Shown here one piece after another: positions 1 through 12,204 of a stretch of DNA of 64,000 nt. Within the stretch, counting starts at the first letter, position 1. The number at the start of each line of letters is the position of its first letter. The notes under the pieces are model-generated. The model saw only the letters and a program-made list of their open reading frames with translations, made no database searches and had not been told where the DNA came from. The translations under genes were made by a program, and so were the position numbers. Source of the DNA: Metaphire vulgaris (taxonomy: Eukaryota > Annelida > Clitellata > Crassiclitellata > Megascolecidae); contig JACLAT010000046.1 in the NCBI GenBank assembly GCA_018105865.1, positions 336,501-400,500 of the forward strand, read 5' to 3'.

Positions 1-240
1 ACATATGTGAACTAAAAAACCTAAAATTGTCACACAGTAACCAAACTTGACACATTGTTACTGATTCTAGTTCTAAGCAAGTTCGATGCAAATAAGACAT
101 TGTTTTAACAGCGTTGTGCAACCTCTAAATATTGACAGATTTTGTTGAAACTTTGCATTTTGCTTTCTTATATAGAAAGGAACAATTTCACAGGGTGAGA
201 CTTTAAAAATCAACAACTTTTTTTCCTCATGGTACTCATT

Positions 241-245
241 GGCAC

Positions 246-298
<53 letters not shown>

Positions 299-306
299 TA
301 TATATA
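241..306. repeat. (AT)n microsatellite
   Basis: Nearly pure TA dinucleotide run with one break near 291. Seen directly. Confidence 0.95.
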
Positions 307-613
307 ATCTACTTCTTCATCATCGTCATCATCAGCTCAAATTCCCCTCACGAGCCGTCGAGTGTACTGTAGGCCTAATGGCTATATTGGTCACACCGAA
401 GTCAAACCTTTGGCTGATGATACATAATCGTGAAAGTTATCTGCATACTCTCTCTTTGACACGTCTATGTATACACAGTATAGCATTAAGCAGCGTTGCA
501 AGTTTCACGGCACAATGTCATGCTGCAATTGTGTGCTATGCGACATACAAAACTCCTCAGGCAAAAACCTACTCAGGTAGGCCTATGGTTATATTCATCA
601 TCATCCTCAGGTA

Positions 614-1562
614 CAGTGTTAGGAGTGATCTTAGATCAAAAGATCAAAGGTCACGATCTAAGATCACAATTCATGATCTTTGATCTTTGATCTAGATCAC
701 TTTTTACCAGTGATCTTTGACTCTGATTTTAAATCACTTTTTCAGTGATTTTGATCTTAATTATCAACAGAAGATCAAAGATCAAATTATATGTATTCTC
801 CCAACTAAGTCAATCAAAGCACTTCTATGTGTATTGAGTAAAATGGCGGACAAATCAAGCATTCGGACCTCAATGATTATGTTACAAAGTTACATGTTAG
901 TGCAGCCGGTGCAGATGATGAGGATTATGGGTATGGCCCTGACATTAGTACTGGCACTGCCACTGGGACTCAGGGGGAGGCTTGCTCAGTTGCAACTGGT
1001 CGTGAAAATGCAGTCAAGATAGAGGTCATGCACTACCTGAATAACCCAAATAAAGAACTTTCTATTTTGTTGGCATACCCACATGTCAAGGCAGCATTTG
1101 TGAAATATAACACAACCCTGCCATCTTCTGCGCCTGTAGAAAGACTTTTTAGTATTGGAGGTTTGGTAGCTACACCGCGAAGAAACAGGTTGTCTGACGC
1201 AACGTTTGAGCGTCTGCTCATGCTGAAAATGAACTGCCGTGTTCAACACTGACTGTGAACTGACAGTTAGTTACTAAAATTGTCATGAACTGTTTTCAGT
1301 TGTGTTAGTAACTTATTATTACAAAAGTTTACATGCATCGTACAGTGGACAATTGTATTGTTATCATACGTGTACGTGACACGTCATACATGATATAATA
1401 ACTATATTTGTATGATCTTTGATCTTAGATCACTTTTAAAGTGATCTTGATCTTAGATCATTTATACTCTAGTGATCTTTGATCTTGATCTTAGATCAAT
1501 TTCTCTCTAGTGATCTTGATCTTTGATCAAGATCATTTTACAAGTGATCTTTCCTAACACTG
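614..1562 (+). mobile_element. Short hAT transposon with intact target duplication
   Basis: The terminal inverted repeats begin CAGTGTTAGGA and the element is bounded by a perfect 8 bp duplication CTCAGGTA (606-613 and 1563-1570). Both properties are diagnostic of the hAT superfamily. Both subterminal regions (about 620-790 and 1410-1560) are packed with GATCTTTGATC and GATCTTAGATC words, as expected of transposase-binding arrays. Only the C-terminal piece of the transposase remains inside, so the element is non-autonomous. The perfect duplication indicates a fairly recent insertion. Confidence 0.93.
1028..1252 (+). pseudogene. hAT transposase C-terminal dimerisation domain remnant
   Basis: An open frame of 74 residues contains the hAT C-terminal dimerisation signature: YPHVKAAFVKYNTTLPSSAP, then VERLFSIGG and RNRLSDATFERLLMLKMN. 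The BED finger and the DDE catalytic regions are absent, so it cannot transpose itself. The frame has no internal stop, which is notable for a non-coding leftover. The same domain alone survives in two other hAT elements here (36350-37277 and 60865-61989). Confidence 0.88.
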
Positions 1563-1832
1563 CTCAGGTAGTCCAGACAAAATCAAGCTACACATTCCAA
1601 CCAATCGGAGTTCGCCAATTACGTGCATGATAAACCCATCCTGTGATTTATCTGGCTAGCCCGCACATTCTTATGGTAACAGTGTAGTCCTATATATATC
1701 GAGTCACTGTCTAATGCCGTGTTAAGCGCACGTAGGCTTTCCTGAATCGTCAGCACTTTATACTGTAAATGTAATGAATCTCTCCTTTTAACCTGGACAA
1801 CATCCAAAAATAAATAGGGTTGACAGGTATAG

Positions 1833-1955
1833 TATATTATAATGACTCCCATATAATAATAACTCCCCCCTCATTATTATATATATAATAATGACTCCCC
1901 CCATCATTATTATATATATAATAATAACTCTCTCTATATTATAATAACTCCCTTA
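1833..1955 (+). repeat. Left arm of a large inverted repeat
   Basis: An AT-rich block of alternating ATTATTATATATATAATAAT palindromes and ACTCCCCCC words. Its reverse complement occurs at 6410-6504 almost base for base, with one internal unit fewer. The pair encloses about 4.5 kb and could be the ends of one composite or foldback element. Confidence 0.8.
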
Positions 1956-1964
1956 GTTTTTCAG

Positions 1965-2480
1965 AAGCCAGCTGAGATACCATGGCCTAGAGCACCAAAA
2001 GCTTTTTTTATATCGAGGATCGTTCCAATAGTGTGCTTGTGGGATTAAAAATTTGTTGTTTTGGTATCAATTAAATTCATTATTGGCATTTAAGTGGAGA
2101 AATAGGGCTGAAACCATATTGATCAGTGGATAGCATATTAAATACATCTAAGTAGTTTAACATTCTGGTAAGCATTGCCTTTCAGGGATTTTAGGAAAAC
2201 TGGGACATTGGAAATGGGTCAATAATTTCATATAACCATTCTAGAGACGTTTTTATAAATTGGGGTTATTTTGTTCAATTATTATTTACTCTGTAATTTT
2301 TCCTGTAAGAATAGAAGAATTTTTGATATCAGACATAAGTTCATCTATATATTCAACACAGGGAATAATTATATTTTGATTTAGTTCATCATATCCAGAT
2401 GGATTTTTACATTTAAGATTAACTATAATATCTGTAACCTCTTCTGGTGTAGTTGGATAAATTTGAAAGGAGTTATTAGA
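1965..2480 (-). pseudogene. Decayed LINE reverse transcriptase
   Basis: Read on the minus strand with several frame changes, it gives reverse-transcriptase landmarks in the correct order: an EEVTDIIVNLK...PSGYDELN stretch (about 2350-2460), a STDQYGF motif (about 2115) and LDIKKAFGALGHGIS (about 1980-2030), corresponding to the LDxxKAFDTxDH motif of Jockey/CR1-like LINEs. Multiple stops make it long dead. Limits are approximate. Confidence 0.6.
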
Positions 2481-2599
2481 CGGAATGTTTTAAAAAAATG
2501 ATCATCTATCTGACTTAATGTATTAGAAGGCTGGATTTTTGAAGCTGTTTCGTGACCTATATTTAGTTGTTGAATCAATTGGAAATAGATTTCTTGTCA

Positions 2600-3190
2600 T
2601 CCAAATATGTGTCATTGCCTTCTGTGCTAAGGAGAGTTATAGATTTATTTGTATTATTATTATTGTTGTTTAACGATTCATTAATATAGTTCCATGTAGT
2701 GGTAGCCTACTAGCGTTTGTGCTGTCTCTTATGTTGTTTGAATGGCATGTCCTTTCAGCTTGTTTCATTATTATTTGTTTGACCCATATCAATCCAATTT
2801 TTCTTTCAGCGTTCCATTAACATTTTTTAATTTGATATGACACGTAAGTGGGTCAGCTAACATTTATTTCTTATAATTACATTTTTTATTGAAAATATAG
2901 TCTTAAAGTCATGCACCATGGGAGGATGCGCTATTAACTTAGCAGTAAAATATGCTATATACAGGCAGTTTTGATGTACTTCTGCAATAAAATAACAAAT
3001 CAGTGTTTTATCCAATCCCCAGGCCTGGGGACAACTTCACGTGGCTGGAGGGAAGAGACGCAGTTCAATGCAAACATTTACGTAAGTGCTCTGATTGGGG
3101 AAGATGTCGTGCTTGGGGATCTCCCCTAACAGGCCTGAATAAAACAATGTTATAAATAATCACTTATTGCCATGAAAGGCATTGAAACAA
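2600..3190. other. Non-coding stretch, nothing recognised
   Basis: AT-rich sequence with no ORF, RNA gene or terminal-repeat structure that I can support. A short palindromic AATCCCCAGGCCTGGGGAC lies near 3015. Confidence 0.5.
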
Positions 3191-3199
3191 TGGATATGC

Positions 3200-3595
3200 A
3201 AGCCAATGTTTCATTTCTGGCATCTTTTCCTCGTATTCTTGCCACATTGTCCACAGCACCTCTCCATGCAAGTCATTAAAGTAATGGCCCATATTTCCAA
3301 AGGCACACGGCTGTCAAGAGGCTTTGGCTTTCCAGGTCGACCAAGTTTGGCAGTGTTGGCATGAATACCAAGAAGATCTAGTAGTTTCCTTGATATTGTG
3401 GGGCACATCTATACACAATCCATGCATTCTGCACCATTATGTCGATGATGTAGGCAGAGCTTCTCATTGACATACGATATAATGACACATTCTGGTCAAC
3501 CTGATCCACTCCAACCATTGCTGTATTATAACATCGCACAACATTAGGCTGAGATTCTGTATGCTGACTCATTGGTTCTGAGATCTGCACCAGAG
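3200..3595 (-). pseudogene. piggyBac transposase C-terminal remnant
   Basis: Two overlapping minus-strand frames carry piggyBac signatures. Frame one (3590-3378) has VVRCYNTAMVGVDQVDQNVS, a YRMSMRS and VQNAWIVYRC. Frame two (3408-3211) has GRPGKPKPLDSRVPLEI, then a Cys-rich end. The family normally has the VDxxDQ and QNAWxLYR motifs just before its C-terminal zinc-binding region. Frameshifted and truncated, with no TTAA ends found. Inactive. Confidence 0.75.
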
Positions 3596-3815
3596 TGATG
3601 CACTGAAAAATGGTTCCAGTCCAATGGCATTCGATGCCAAGTGCATCATCGTTTTCACCATCACTCTCTCCAATTCTTCCAGTGCTTTAGTAGTGCTAGA
3701 TGCAATTATAGTCGCTTTAACACGAATCTGTTTTCCAATCATATTATTGACAGTGCCTTCATTTTCATCCCCATAACCTTCATTAGATCCCAAACCATAT
3801 AGGTCCAAGGTTTCG

Positions 3816-4060
3816 CGACAATTCGCCTACAGACCTTACGTCTATGACAATTCGTCTACAGACTGTTGGTCTACCAACAGTGGGTCGAACTACGATACCT
3901 TAACCATAACCCTACCCCTAACTGTAACCTTAACCCTAGCAATAACCCTAACCTAAACCCACCCTAACCCTAGTCCAGATATAGTAGTAGACCTACTGTT
4001 GGTAGACCACAAGTCTGTAGGCGAATTTTCGTAGACGAAAATTCTGTAAACGAATTGTCG
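3816..4060. mobile_element. MITE-like element with telomere-like core
   Basis: The ends are inverted repeats, CGACAATTCG outermost with CCTACAGAC inside. A second internal pair, GTCTACCAACAG and CTGTTGGTAGAC, nests within them. The core (about 3898-3970) is a degenerate run of CCCTAA words resembling telomeric repeat. No coding potential. The superfamily is not known. Confidence 0.65.
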
Positions 4061-4499
4061 TTAACTGAGATTCGGTTTTGGAGAATTGCAGTTTTGACTT
4101 TTTCTGAATACAAATTTATATCTGAATTAAAATTTATAAGAAAAAGTTGTCAATCAAAGTTTTGCTATATGGGGTATATCTTTAAGGCTCATTAATAGTT
4201 GGCATGAAACAATTTGCCAACATCATGTTGATAAAACATTCAGGTGGTTCATGAGACTCAGTTTTTTATGAGTCAATATTAAAATATGCCATAATTATTA
4301 CTTTTTCAATGTTTCATTACCTAAGGGCTAATATAATTCAACGTTGAAAGAGTCCGTGGATGTTCTTGGAGGTCTATAGTTACAGGGCACTATAAGATTT
4401 TTCGTTATATTTGGCTGAATGTTGGTTCTAATGTATTCAAAAACTTTGGGAGTTATGTATATCAATTTCTTAAAACTTGAGATTATTCTCAATCATAAA

Positions 4500-4678
4500 C
4501 AGGGCTCAATTTTTTATGGGAAGGGGGATTTCCCCTGCCCAACTGCATCCCCCCACTGCTACATCCCCACAACTACATCCCCCCCACTGCAACATTTCCC
4601 CAACAACTACATCCTCCCAAGCTCGACATATTCCCACCAATATTCCCCCCACTGCTCCAGTCACAAATTGCACCCCTA
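4500..4678. mobile_element. hAT MITE (CAGGGCTCAATTT family)
   Basis: The left end CAGGGCTCAATTTTTTATGGG and right end CACAAATTGCACCCCTA are imperfect inverted repeats. The flanks ATCATAAA (4492-4499) and ATCATAAG (4679-4686) are an 8 bp duplication with one mismatch. The interior repeats CCCCCACTGCTACATCCCC words. The ends and interior resemble the larger hAT at 60865-61989, probably its relative. Confidence 0.75.
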
Positions 4679-4959
4679 ATCATAAGCCCTACACCACCTC
4701 TGGTAGCATTACTTCTAGCTTTATGTATAAATGTATATCCAAGAACATAAACATTATCGGAATTTGACATAGAGCAAATGCGTCAGCATCTTCAGTTAAG
4801 CTTGGAGCAAGGCAATATGCATCCATTTCCTAAATCTGCAAAGAAATGTAAACGACGAAAACCGAAAGTGACGAAAATCGAGTTATATTTGTGATTTCTA
4901 ACATTTTCAATACGAATAACTATGTACATTACATGAATGTAAATCCTTCAACTGAGATG

Positions 4960-5354
<395 letters not shown>

Positions 5355-5359
5355 AACAT

Positions 5360-6051
5360 TCTCATTTGATTCAATGACTGTTGAAACTGATTAAGCACAG
5401 TTTAATTCTGAGGCTTTTGTAGAAAAGACATCTATATCAACTCATTTCATTTGTTGTGAATAGTTCTGAATTGCTTGCGTGGTTTTCCATACAAATGGTG
5501 ATATTTTCAAGCAATTAATATTACAGCTTATTATTGTTCACAACTTATATAGATGTTCAATGGAAATGTTTTATCTTTTGACAATTGTTCTCAAGTGTTT
5601 TGCAATTTTGTTTTGATCCTTTTGAATATAATTTTGCAAAAGCAATTGCAAAATGTTCTGCCACTGAATTATTTGTCTGATCTTTTCATTGCTTTAATAT
5701 TCTTTGATGAAACTGTAAGAGGGACTTATTTTATTGTTCATAAAATAGGGCATTGTTGTTGCTCCACTTGATGTTCGCTTATTACATACTTACTTTTCCT
5801 GTAGCTTCCGAATTGTTTGTAGCCTCCATCACAACCACCAGCACCCTTCACCATGATCATTGTTCTTATTTAGAAACATTAGTAATATTAGATCTTTTAT
5901 GTATCGGTTTGGAATATACATTCGTAGAAGAAGCCTTCATTACTAAGTTAGTAACGTTTATTAATGCAATTCAGTTCTGTTTTTGCATGTTTTGTATCTG
6001 TCATTGCTGTTTTTCATATAATTTCATGTTATTCCGATAACGAATTTTCAC

Positions 6052-6055
<4 letters not shown>
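5360..6055. other. Non-coding stretch after the zinc-finger fragment
   Basis: AT-rich sequence with only short chance ORFs. Nothing recognisable. Confidence 0.5.

Positions 6056-6056
<1 letters not shown>

Positions 6057-6095
<39 letters not shown>
6057..6095. repeat. (AT)n microsatellite
   Basis: Pure AT dinucleotide run, adjacent to a LINE remnant. Confidence 0.95.
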
Positions 6096-6099
<4 letters not shown>

Positions 6100-6316
6100 A
6101 ATTAGACTTTTTCAATTTTAAAACTTCATATTTCCCTTCCAAGACATTTAGAGCTTGCTGTGTGCATAATCCTCTCATTAAATGTCCAGCATACTGTCTT
6201 TTCCCTTTAGCAATCTCTTTCATCAGGGTCTTTCTGTTTTCCATTCTCTTCAAAAATTCTTCATTACTTATTTTATCCATCCAACTGATTTTTAGCATCC
6301 TTCTGAAACACCACAT
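6096..6316 (-). pseudogene. LINE reverse transcriptase C-terminal remnant
   Basis: The minus-strand frame contains RRMLKISWMDKISNEEFLKRM, followed by KGKRQYAGHLMR and ALNVLEGK. This is the typical C-terminal region of RTE/CR1-like LINEs that precedes a GRRxRGR stretch. The remnant at about 12690-13352 has the same RRMLEISWMEKK motif. It is truncated by the adjoining (AT)n. Confidence 0.75.
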
Positions 6317-6409
6317 TTTAAATGCATCAATATTCTTTTGAATAGTTTTTGTTATTGTAAATAATTAGGTCTAACATTTAAAATTGAAGTTAGTGGCGAT
6401 AGGCCTACT

Positions 6410-6504
6410 TCTTCTGGGAGTTATTATAATATAGAGAGAGTTATTATTATATATATAATAATGAGGGGGGAGTTATTATTATATGGGAGTCATTATAATA
6501 TGCT
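6410..6504 (-). repeat. Right arm of a large inverted repeat
   Basis: Reverse complement of 1833-1955, with one of the internal units missing. See that entry. Confidence 0.8.
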
Positions 6505-6567
6505 ACACCGGTTCGCAACTGACATGAGCGCATTTGCTGCTTTGCGATTATTTGCGCTATAGAAATG

Positions 6568-6570
6568 TTC

Positions 6571-6650
<80 letters not shown>
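6568..6650. repeat. (AAT)n microsatellite
   Basis: Pure trinucleotide run. It is followed by a 68 bp segment (6655-6722) whose inverted copy is at about 16733-16800. Confidence 0.95.
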
Positions 6651-6653
<3 letters not shown>

Positions 6654-7039
6654 CTTCAGCATACAACGTTTCTACAGATTCAAAACCACAGCGTTGCGTT
6701 TTCGTAACGATAGGCGTAAACGGATATTAACTAATAAATTAATCTTTCCATACTGCGTCATTCACCGAGCCTATTTCTTATCAGTCTTCTTCCTACTTTT
6801 TTCTCTTCTTTTCTATCACTATTCTGTACTCCCTCCTTTTCTGCACGCCTCATTTCTAATTATCGGTGTAACTATAATTTGAATCGGGATATTGATTTTC
6901 TAGAATTGCTGTTTATAGGTTTGTGATGAATGTGCCATTAACAAATGGCTTCGGGTATTAAAAATACTAAAATATATCTGGCAGTCTTTTGAAGTAGACT
7001 CCGTCTAACAAAAGTGAATCTTGATGCCTAGCAGCGGAC

Positions 7040-7370
7040 CAGTGTTTATTATAGCCACCTTGACATTGAGGGGGAGTTTGAATTGTTTGGGGGGAGAGAA
7101 GTTTTGTCTGCCCAAAAACCTTGACGACCAGCAAAAAAAGTCATCACTTCTTTCCTTATCTTTCTTTCCCTTCTTCTCCACATGCTCTAATGCTCTTCTG
7201 AATATGGTCATATCGTTATATCCTTATGTTTTCCCCTCTCCTAAATAAAAACCCCTCTCGCCACAATTTTGGGGGGAAATTTCCATCCCCAATGCAACAT
7301 ATAATTTTTGGGGGGATTTCAAACTTGGGGGGAATTCCTTTTCCCAAAAAAGGGCCTAGAATAAACACTG
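7040..7370. mobile_element. hAT MITE (CAGTGTTTATTCTAG family)
   Basis: The ends CAGTGTTTATTATAG and CTAGAATAAACACTG are inverted repeats, and the flanks are a perfect 8 bp duplication CAGCGGAC (7032-7039 and 7371-7378). The interior has runs of G and C around AATTTCC words. Two relatives lie at 44746-44928 and 46024-46208. Confidence 0.92.
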
Positions 7371-7379
7371 CAGCGGACA

Positions 7380-8855
7380 ACTAAAAAACCTTTTGTCTCT
7401 AAATTTATTACGTCCCGTGTGACTTTTATTATTACCAGTAATAAAATCTCAGTTTTACAGTGTAATTCTCGACTTTTTAGAAATTGCTGTCGTTGGTTTT
7501 GTCAGGAGTTCCTATGTTTCAGTTATGCCATCATTTGAGTCAAAATGTGTGAAGAACTGGAACTCACTGAGTTGATTTAAATATAATTCTTACTTTATAT
7601 AGTGTTTTGAAGAGACGTTTCCAGGATTCCAGAATAGGGGCACATCGACATTTTCAGCAGATTGCAGTTGACGGCAAAAAGGTCGTCATGTCCAGGGCTT
7701 TGAAGTCCGGTGCGTTTTCCTATATCTGATAGCCCACACTACCACATACTTCCCCCAAACTACCCACCGATTTTGGACGAATCTCATTACCGATCCCGGT
7801 CCGAATAGTGGAGCCCTGCCCCTCTAACCCCAGTGGCTACGCAAATGGTGCTTTGAAATTACTGCACTAGTTATCTGTATAAAGCGCACTGAAAACCTCA
7901 TTGGTAATGTTATTATTATTATTTTTTATCATTATTAAACTGACCATTTCTTGTGCCCCATATTACGAAACGTTGGGAGCAAGGCTACATTACAGAGTAA
8001 ATTGTACGAAGTACCGGTAATCCTAGTAAGTGTTTAATTCGGCAGCTACTGACGATGCCTTGATACACAATAATAATTAATTAATTACTCATGGGTTTAA
8101 TGTCGTTTGTCTACCACTAATCAGAAATTACTTCGTTACACAATCTATGCTTCACGAATACAAGTTCACACAGCAACATCCACAAGATCATCACGCAAGT
8201 TTATAACCAAAATTTCAGTACGTAATTTCATTCAATACAATGAGCTAACTATAACGATTTTTTCCTGATTTTGCGTTTATAGTTTATTTATGTTAATTTA
8301 TTTATGTTAGACTCGAGCCCAATTTGACGGCTAATCAACGGCTGGGAACACATTATCCAACGATTTGATGCCTGTCTTAGAAAAAAGAATGAGGTTATGC
8401 ATGTTTTAAAAATTAATCAAAAGAATCAGAATTATATCAGTTTGCAATTACGACAAAAGATTTTTGGGCTCTATTACTGCAGATATTTTACTGTCAGACG
8501 GAAGTAGGCCTAGTCATTTTTGTTTTTTGCAACGGTGCGATAAATGCTCAAATAGGGATCTTTTTAGAAGTCTAACAACATGGCTTCTGCTAGAGTGGAT
8601 ATGTCAAGCACTTAAATGTCTGAGTGGTGACCGGGAAGTTTTGGGATCTAAGTCTTTTGTCAAAGTATGAAACTGTTACTGTGTGTGTGTTTCTTCAGAT
8701 CACCATCTTGGCATCGTATTCTGATCCCACATAGTTATTGCGATTTCCATGACATGAGAGAGTGAGTCGCTATTTGGAGTTATGACTACGGGCGTTGTAT
8801 CAAGACTAAGGTAAGACTACTACATTCAACAAATATTTTAAGTAATAGGCGTACA
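7380..8855. other. Non-coding stretch
   Basis: No gene is recognised. A possible degenerate hAT MITE with ends starting CAGGGCT spans about 7691-7818, without a target duplication. The ORF at 8464-8670 matches nothing I know. Confidence 0.4.
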
Positions 8856-8859
8856 GTTG

Positions 8860-9145
8860 ACTACAATTTGTCAACATACCTGACTTCTTTCGTTGACGAT
8901 TAACTGCAAGGTAGAATATGCCTTCCAAAATCAACTTGATTGTTGCATCGATATACGATTGCGCTTTCTTTGGCAATCAATAAAATATATTTGTATATTC
9001 AGACAAAGAGCTAGCTTAAACTGACTATTTCAGATGAACGAAGCCTCATAACCATTTGATGTGGTTGCAAATCTGGAAAACCCACGTTCAAATAAATTAG
9101 CTAGCTCAGATGAACCATGTCCAATAACCACACGAAGTTATTGCA
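8860..9145. repeat. Dispersed repeat, partner of 12205-12500
   Basis: It shares long blocks with 12205-12500, including CTTCTTTCGTT, GATTAACTGCAAGGTAGA, TTGCGCTTTCTTTG, CAGACAAAGAGCTAGCTTAAA and TTGCAAATCTGGAAAA. The order and orientation are the same. No conserved reading frame. Confidence 0.75.
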
Positions 9146-9989
9146 TTTCTTAGTCTAATAAGGTCTGGAACGTTTCATTCTAATTCTCTGGGAGTATTTA
9201 ACTCAATTCTAGATGCGATAATTCAGTTGACCCCTTGACCGTTGAATCGCTAACTCTGGCTAACACCCTACATATCGGGAAAATCCCAACCTATTTTTTA
9301 AAATATCCGTACAACCGCAGGAATGTAGGCCTATAGGCCTAACCACTGATCCTGACCGAAACTAACACCCTGTTTGACGATAAAGCTGCATATAGGCCTA
9401 TGGCTTATCGGCCATTTAGCTAAGATTGAAACGGTATGCATACAAATTCCATGGAAAACGTACATTCTTGAGTAATCAGCTCTGAAAATTTTCATGTAGG
9501 CCAAGACTCAGTGAATCTCACTAATAAAACATGCCCTTTGTTAAAATTCTATTTCAACATTGATATATAGTTTTGCTAGTCGCTTAGCGTATTTTACTGC
9601 AGCGTCGCGTTTCTTTGCGTCATTGCAGTATGCATACAATTATCAAATTGACTAGCTGTTAGTAAGTAAGTAAGTAAGTAAAATCTCGTAAACTTCTACA
9701 GCGCCCCGGAAAGCAGCACAGCAGTAGCTGCTTATTCTTATGCGCTTAATCTTTCTTGAAATAGCTATAGCCAGGGTAGTTTGTCGGCCGGGCAAAGGTC
9801 AGTGTATCTATGAGGCGGCGGATGAAGTGCTAAATTCAATCTTTATTTTATGTTTTTTCCAACGATTAATAATAATACTATTATTTTCAAAGACTCTCTT
9901 CAATAACAGATTTATAACAGCTGATATGCACGGTAATTGCGCTTACCAGGGGCCGCTATTTACAAACTCATCACCATCATCACTAACCG

Positions 9990-10740
9990 TGGGCTAATCG
10001 CCCGTTGGTGTATAATGCCATCTCCACAGGTTTATACCCTTCTTTCCTGTCCGTTGCTCTGTGAGACTAAGATCCTGTAAACTGCTTCCACGCCATTCTT
10101 CAATATCATCACACCATTCCTTGTGTGGTCTTCCTCTCTTGTTGTCACCCTCCATTATTCCAAACTTTAGAGTTTTTATCTTTCTGTCCTCTTTCATTCT
10201 GCTTATGTGCCCAAAAAGATGGAGTTTCTTCTTTATTTACTCTTTGCATCGTGGTTTGTTTGGGCTGAATTCCTCTGTATAGTTCTTCATATGTGATTTT
10301 TTTCGGCACATCCGATTCTTAGTATTTTTCTACAACAGCTTCTTTCAAAGGATAGTATTTTTCTTTCCAAGCCTCTGGGATGGTCCATGTTTCGCATCCA
10401 TATGAAGAGCTACTGAAGTTACAGGTTTCGAGTATTTTCTTTTTTGTTTCAGTGCTTATTGATTTGCTTTTACAGATCTTATCCATTGCCGTCAGTTGAT
10501 CTAGAGTCTTTGCTGCTCTTCTTGTGGCCTCCTATCTGCAATTTTAAATCATGCGTCATGTTGCTTCCAAGGTAGGCGAAGTTTTCTACGTTCTCTACTT
10601 ACAGTGTATATTCCATGTAGGCAACTTTAAATTTTCTTTCGATCTCTTTGTGGCCGAACATCATTGCCTTTGTATTCTCAGTGTTTATCGACAGTACAAA
10701 CTGATCAATGCCTATTCAAGCACAGCACATGATAGGACCA
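9990..10740 (-). pseudogene. Decayed LINE reverse transcriptase 3' half
   Basis: The minus strand contains VENVENFAYLGSNMTHD near 10570-10620, upstream of KTLKFGIMEGDNKRGRPHKE and WCDDIEEW near 10080-10170. These are the palm-thumb and C-terminal motifs of RTE/CR1-like LINEs. Several frameshifts and stops. Inactive. Confidence 0.75.
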
Positions 10741-10899
10741 TTTCTAGGTTTTAGTCGTTTTGATGCATTGGATTGTGTTAGGGTGAATTTGTTTTGGCTA
10801 CAGTATACATTACAGAATCATGTTAACAATTTATATCCATATCATATTTTATAGTTAACATCCTACATTGGCTTCTAATTTCTGCCCGCATTTAATTCA

Positions 10900-11250
10900 A
10901 ACAAGTAATTATTGATTCTGCAGCGTTTCGAGGCCAGGCCCCATCTTACATTACCTAACTTATCAAACTTCCCCTCTTTCACTGCACATTGCCTCCTCCG
11001 CTCCACTGATCGGAAGAATGTGTATGTTTCCAGATCACGAACTGCTCTTACTCGGTATCGAGCATTTGCAGTGACTGGACCCTCCCTCTGGAATGCCTTG
11101 AACCCATCCATTCAGGCCTCACATCTTACATCCTCGCTCTGTTCAATGCGAAAGCTAAAGTCTCACTACGTTTTCACGCGACTCCAATGCCAGGGGCGCC
11201 TCTGATTAGAAATACAAGAGGCGCTATATAAATGCTAGAATACATTCTGA
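10900..11250 (+). pseudogene. LINE C-terminus and 3' end
   Basis: The frame contains TALTRYRAFAVTGPSLWNAL, the conserved C-terminal box of Jockey/CR1/L2-type LINE ORF2 (normally followed by a LKTHLF-like motif, here LKSHYVF). It is followed by AGGCGCTATATAAATGC, a 3' end like those at 29385, 44013 and 56175. A 5'-truncated insertion. Confidence 0.8.
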
Positions 11251-11539
11251 ATTGCATACCTGAGTTTGTCGTTTGCAAAAATATTGGAGCAGCAATATTT
11301 CCTATTAAGCCAGCGTCTAGAGTCTAGACTCTAGACGAAACGAATGAAAGCCAGCACCACTGCACCAGTCCTCTTATGCAAACGAATGATCGAGCGCACC
11401 TGTGCGCTGCACAGAATTTGCCTCTGTAGGCCTACAGTAGTCATAAAATAGTAGCCAATGAAATGCCCTTAGGAAAAGAATTTGCTTGTAGACCGGCGAA
11501 CATAACCACGATCGGCAATATTTAAATCAGCTAAGTATT

Positions 11540-12120
11540 GTCAGAATTGGCTATGGTTATGGTTTTGGTTATGGTTATATTCATTATCATCGTCGTCGTC
11601 GTCGACATCGTCATCGTCAGCTCAAAACTTCCTCACGAACCGCTGAGTAATGGTTATAATAGTCACACCAAAGTCAGACCTTTGGCTGATGATACGTAAT
11701 CGTTAAAGTTATTTGCAAGCTCTATCTTGGAAATACATTATAGCGTTACATACATAGGACTATATTACATATATACATTCTAGCATTAAACAGCGTTGCT
11801 AGTTTCACGTCACAATGTCATTCTGTAATTGTGTGTTTCGCGATATACAAAACTCCGCAATCAAAAACCTACTCAGGTAATGTAGACAAAAGCACGCTTC
11901 GAATGCCAACCAATCAGAGTTCTCCAATTCCTCGCATAATAAATCCAACAGTGTGATGTAGCTGGTTACCCCGCAGTGCGAGGTCCGCACATTATTATGG
12001 TTACAGTGTATATCGAGTAGGTATTTCTGAAACGTCAGCACATTACTGTATACTGCAAATGTAATTAATCTATCCTTTTAACATGGACACAATCCGAACA
12101 GAATAAGGGTTGACCGGCAT
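11540..12120. repeat. Dispersed repeat family, copy 2 (empty hAT site)
   Basis: Homologous to 300-1850 and 13940-14385. The CCTACTCAGGTA where copy 1 holds its hAT element is uninterrupted here, near 11868-11879. Confidence 0.75.
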
Positions 12121-12204
12121 TAGCCATATGTCCATGGTGGGCGCAGGTGAATTGTAGTTCGGCTCTTCGTGAGTCCAGAAAACGTCAAAATAACTTTCTA
12201 CAGT

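Larger units (their letters stand above)
300..1850. repeat. Dispersed repeat family, copy 1, split by a hAT element
   Basis: The stretches 300-613 and 1563-1850 match copies at about 11540-12120 and 13940-14385. Shared landmarks are CATCATCAGCTCAAA, CTTTGGCTGATGATAC, CCTACTCAGGTA and a 3' end reading ATAAGGGTTGNC. Copies 2 and 3 lack the inserted 949 bp, so they act as empty sites. No coding potential is recognised; the ORFs at 378-690 are open by chance. Confidence 0.75.

Noticed and set aside
3898..3970. True telomeric tract
   Set aside because: Only a degenerate CCCTAA array of about 70 bp inside an inverted-repeat element.
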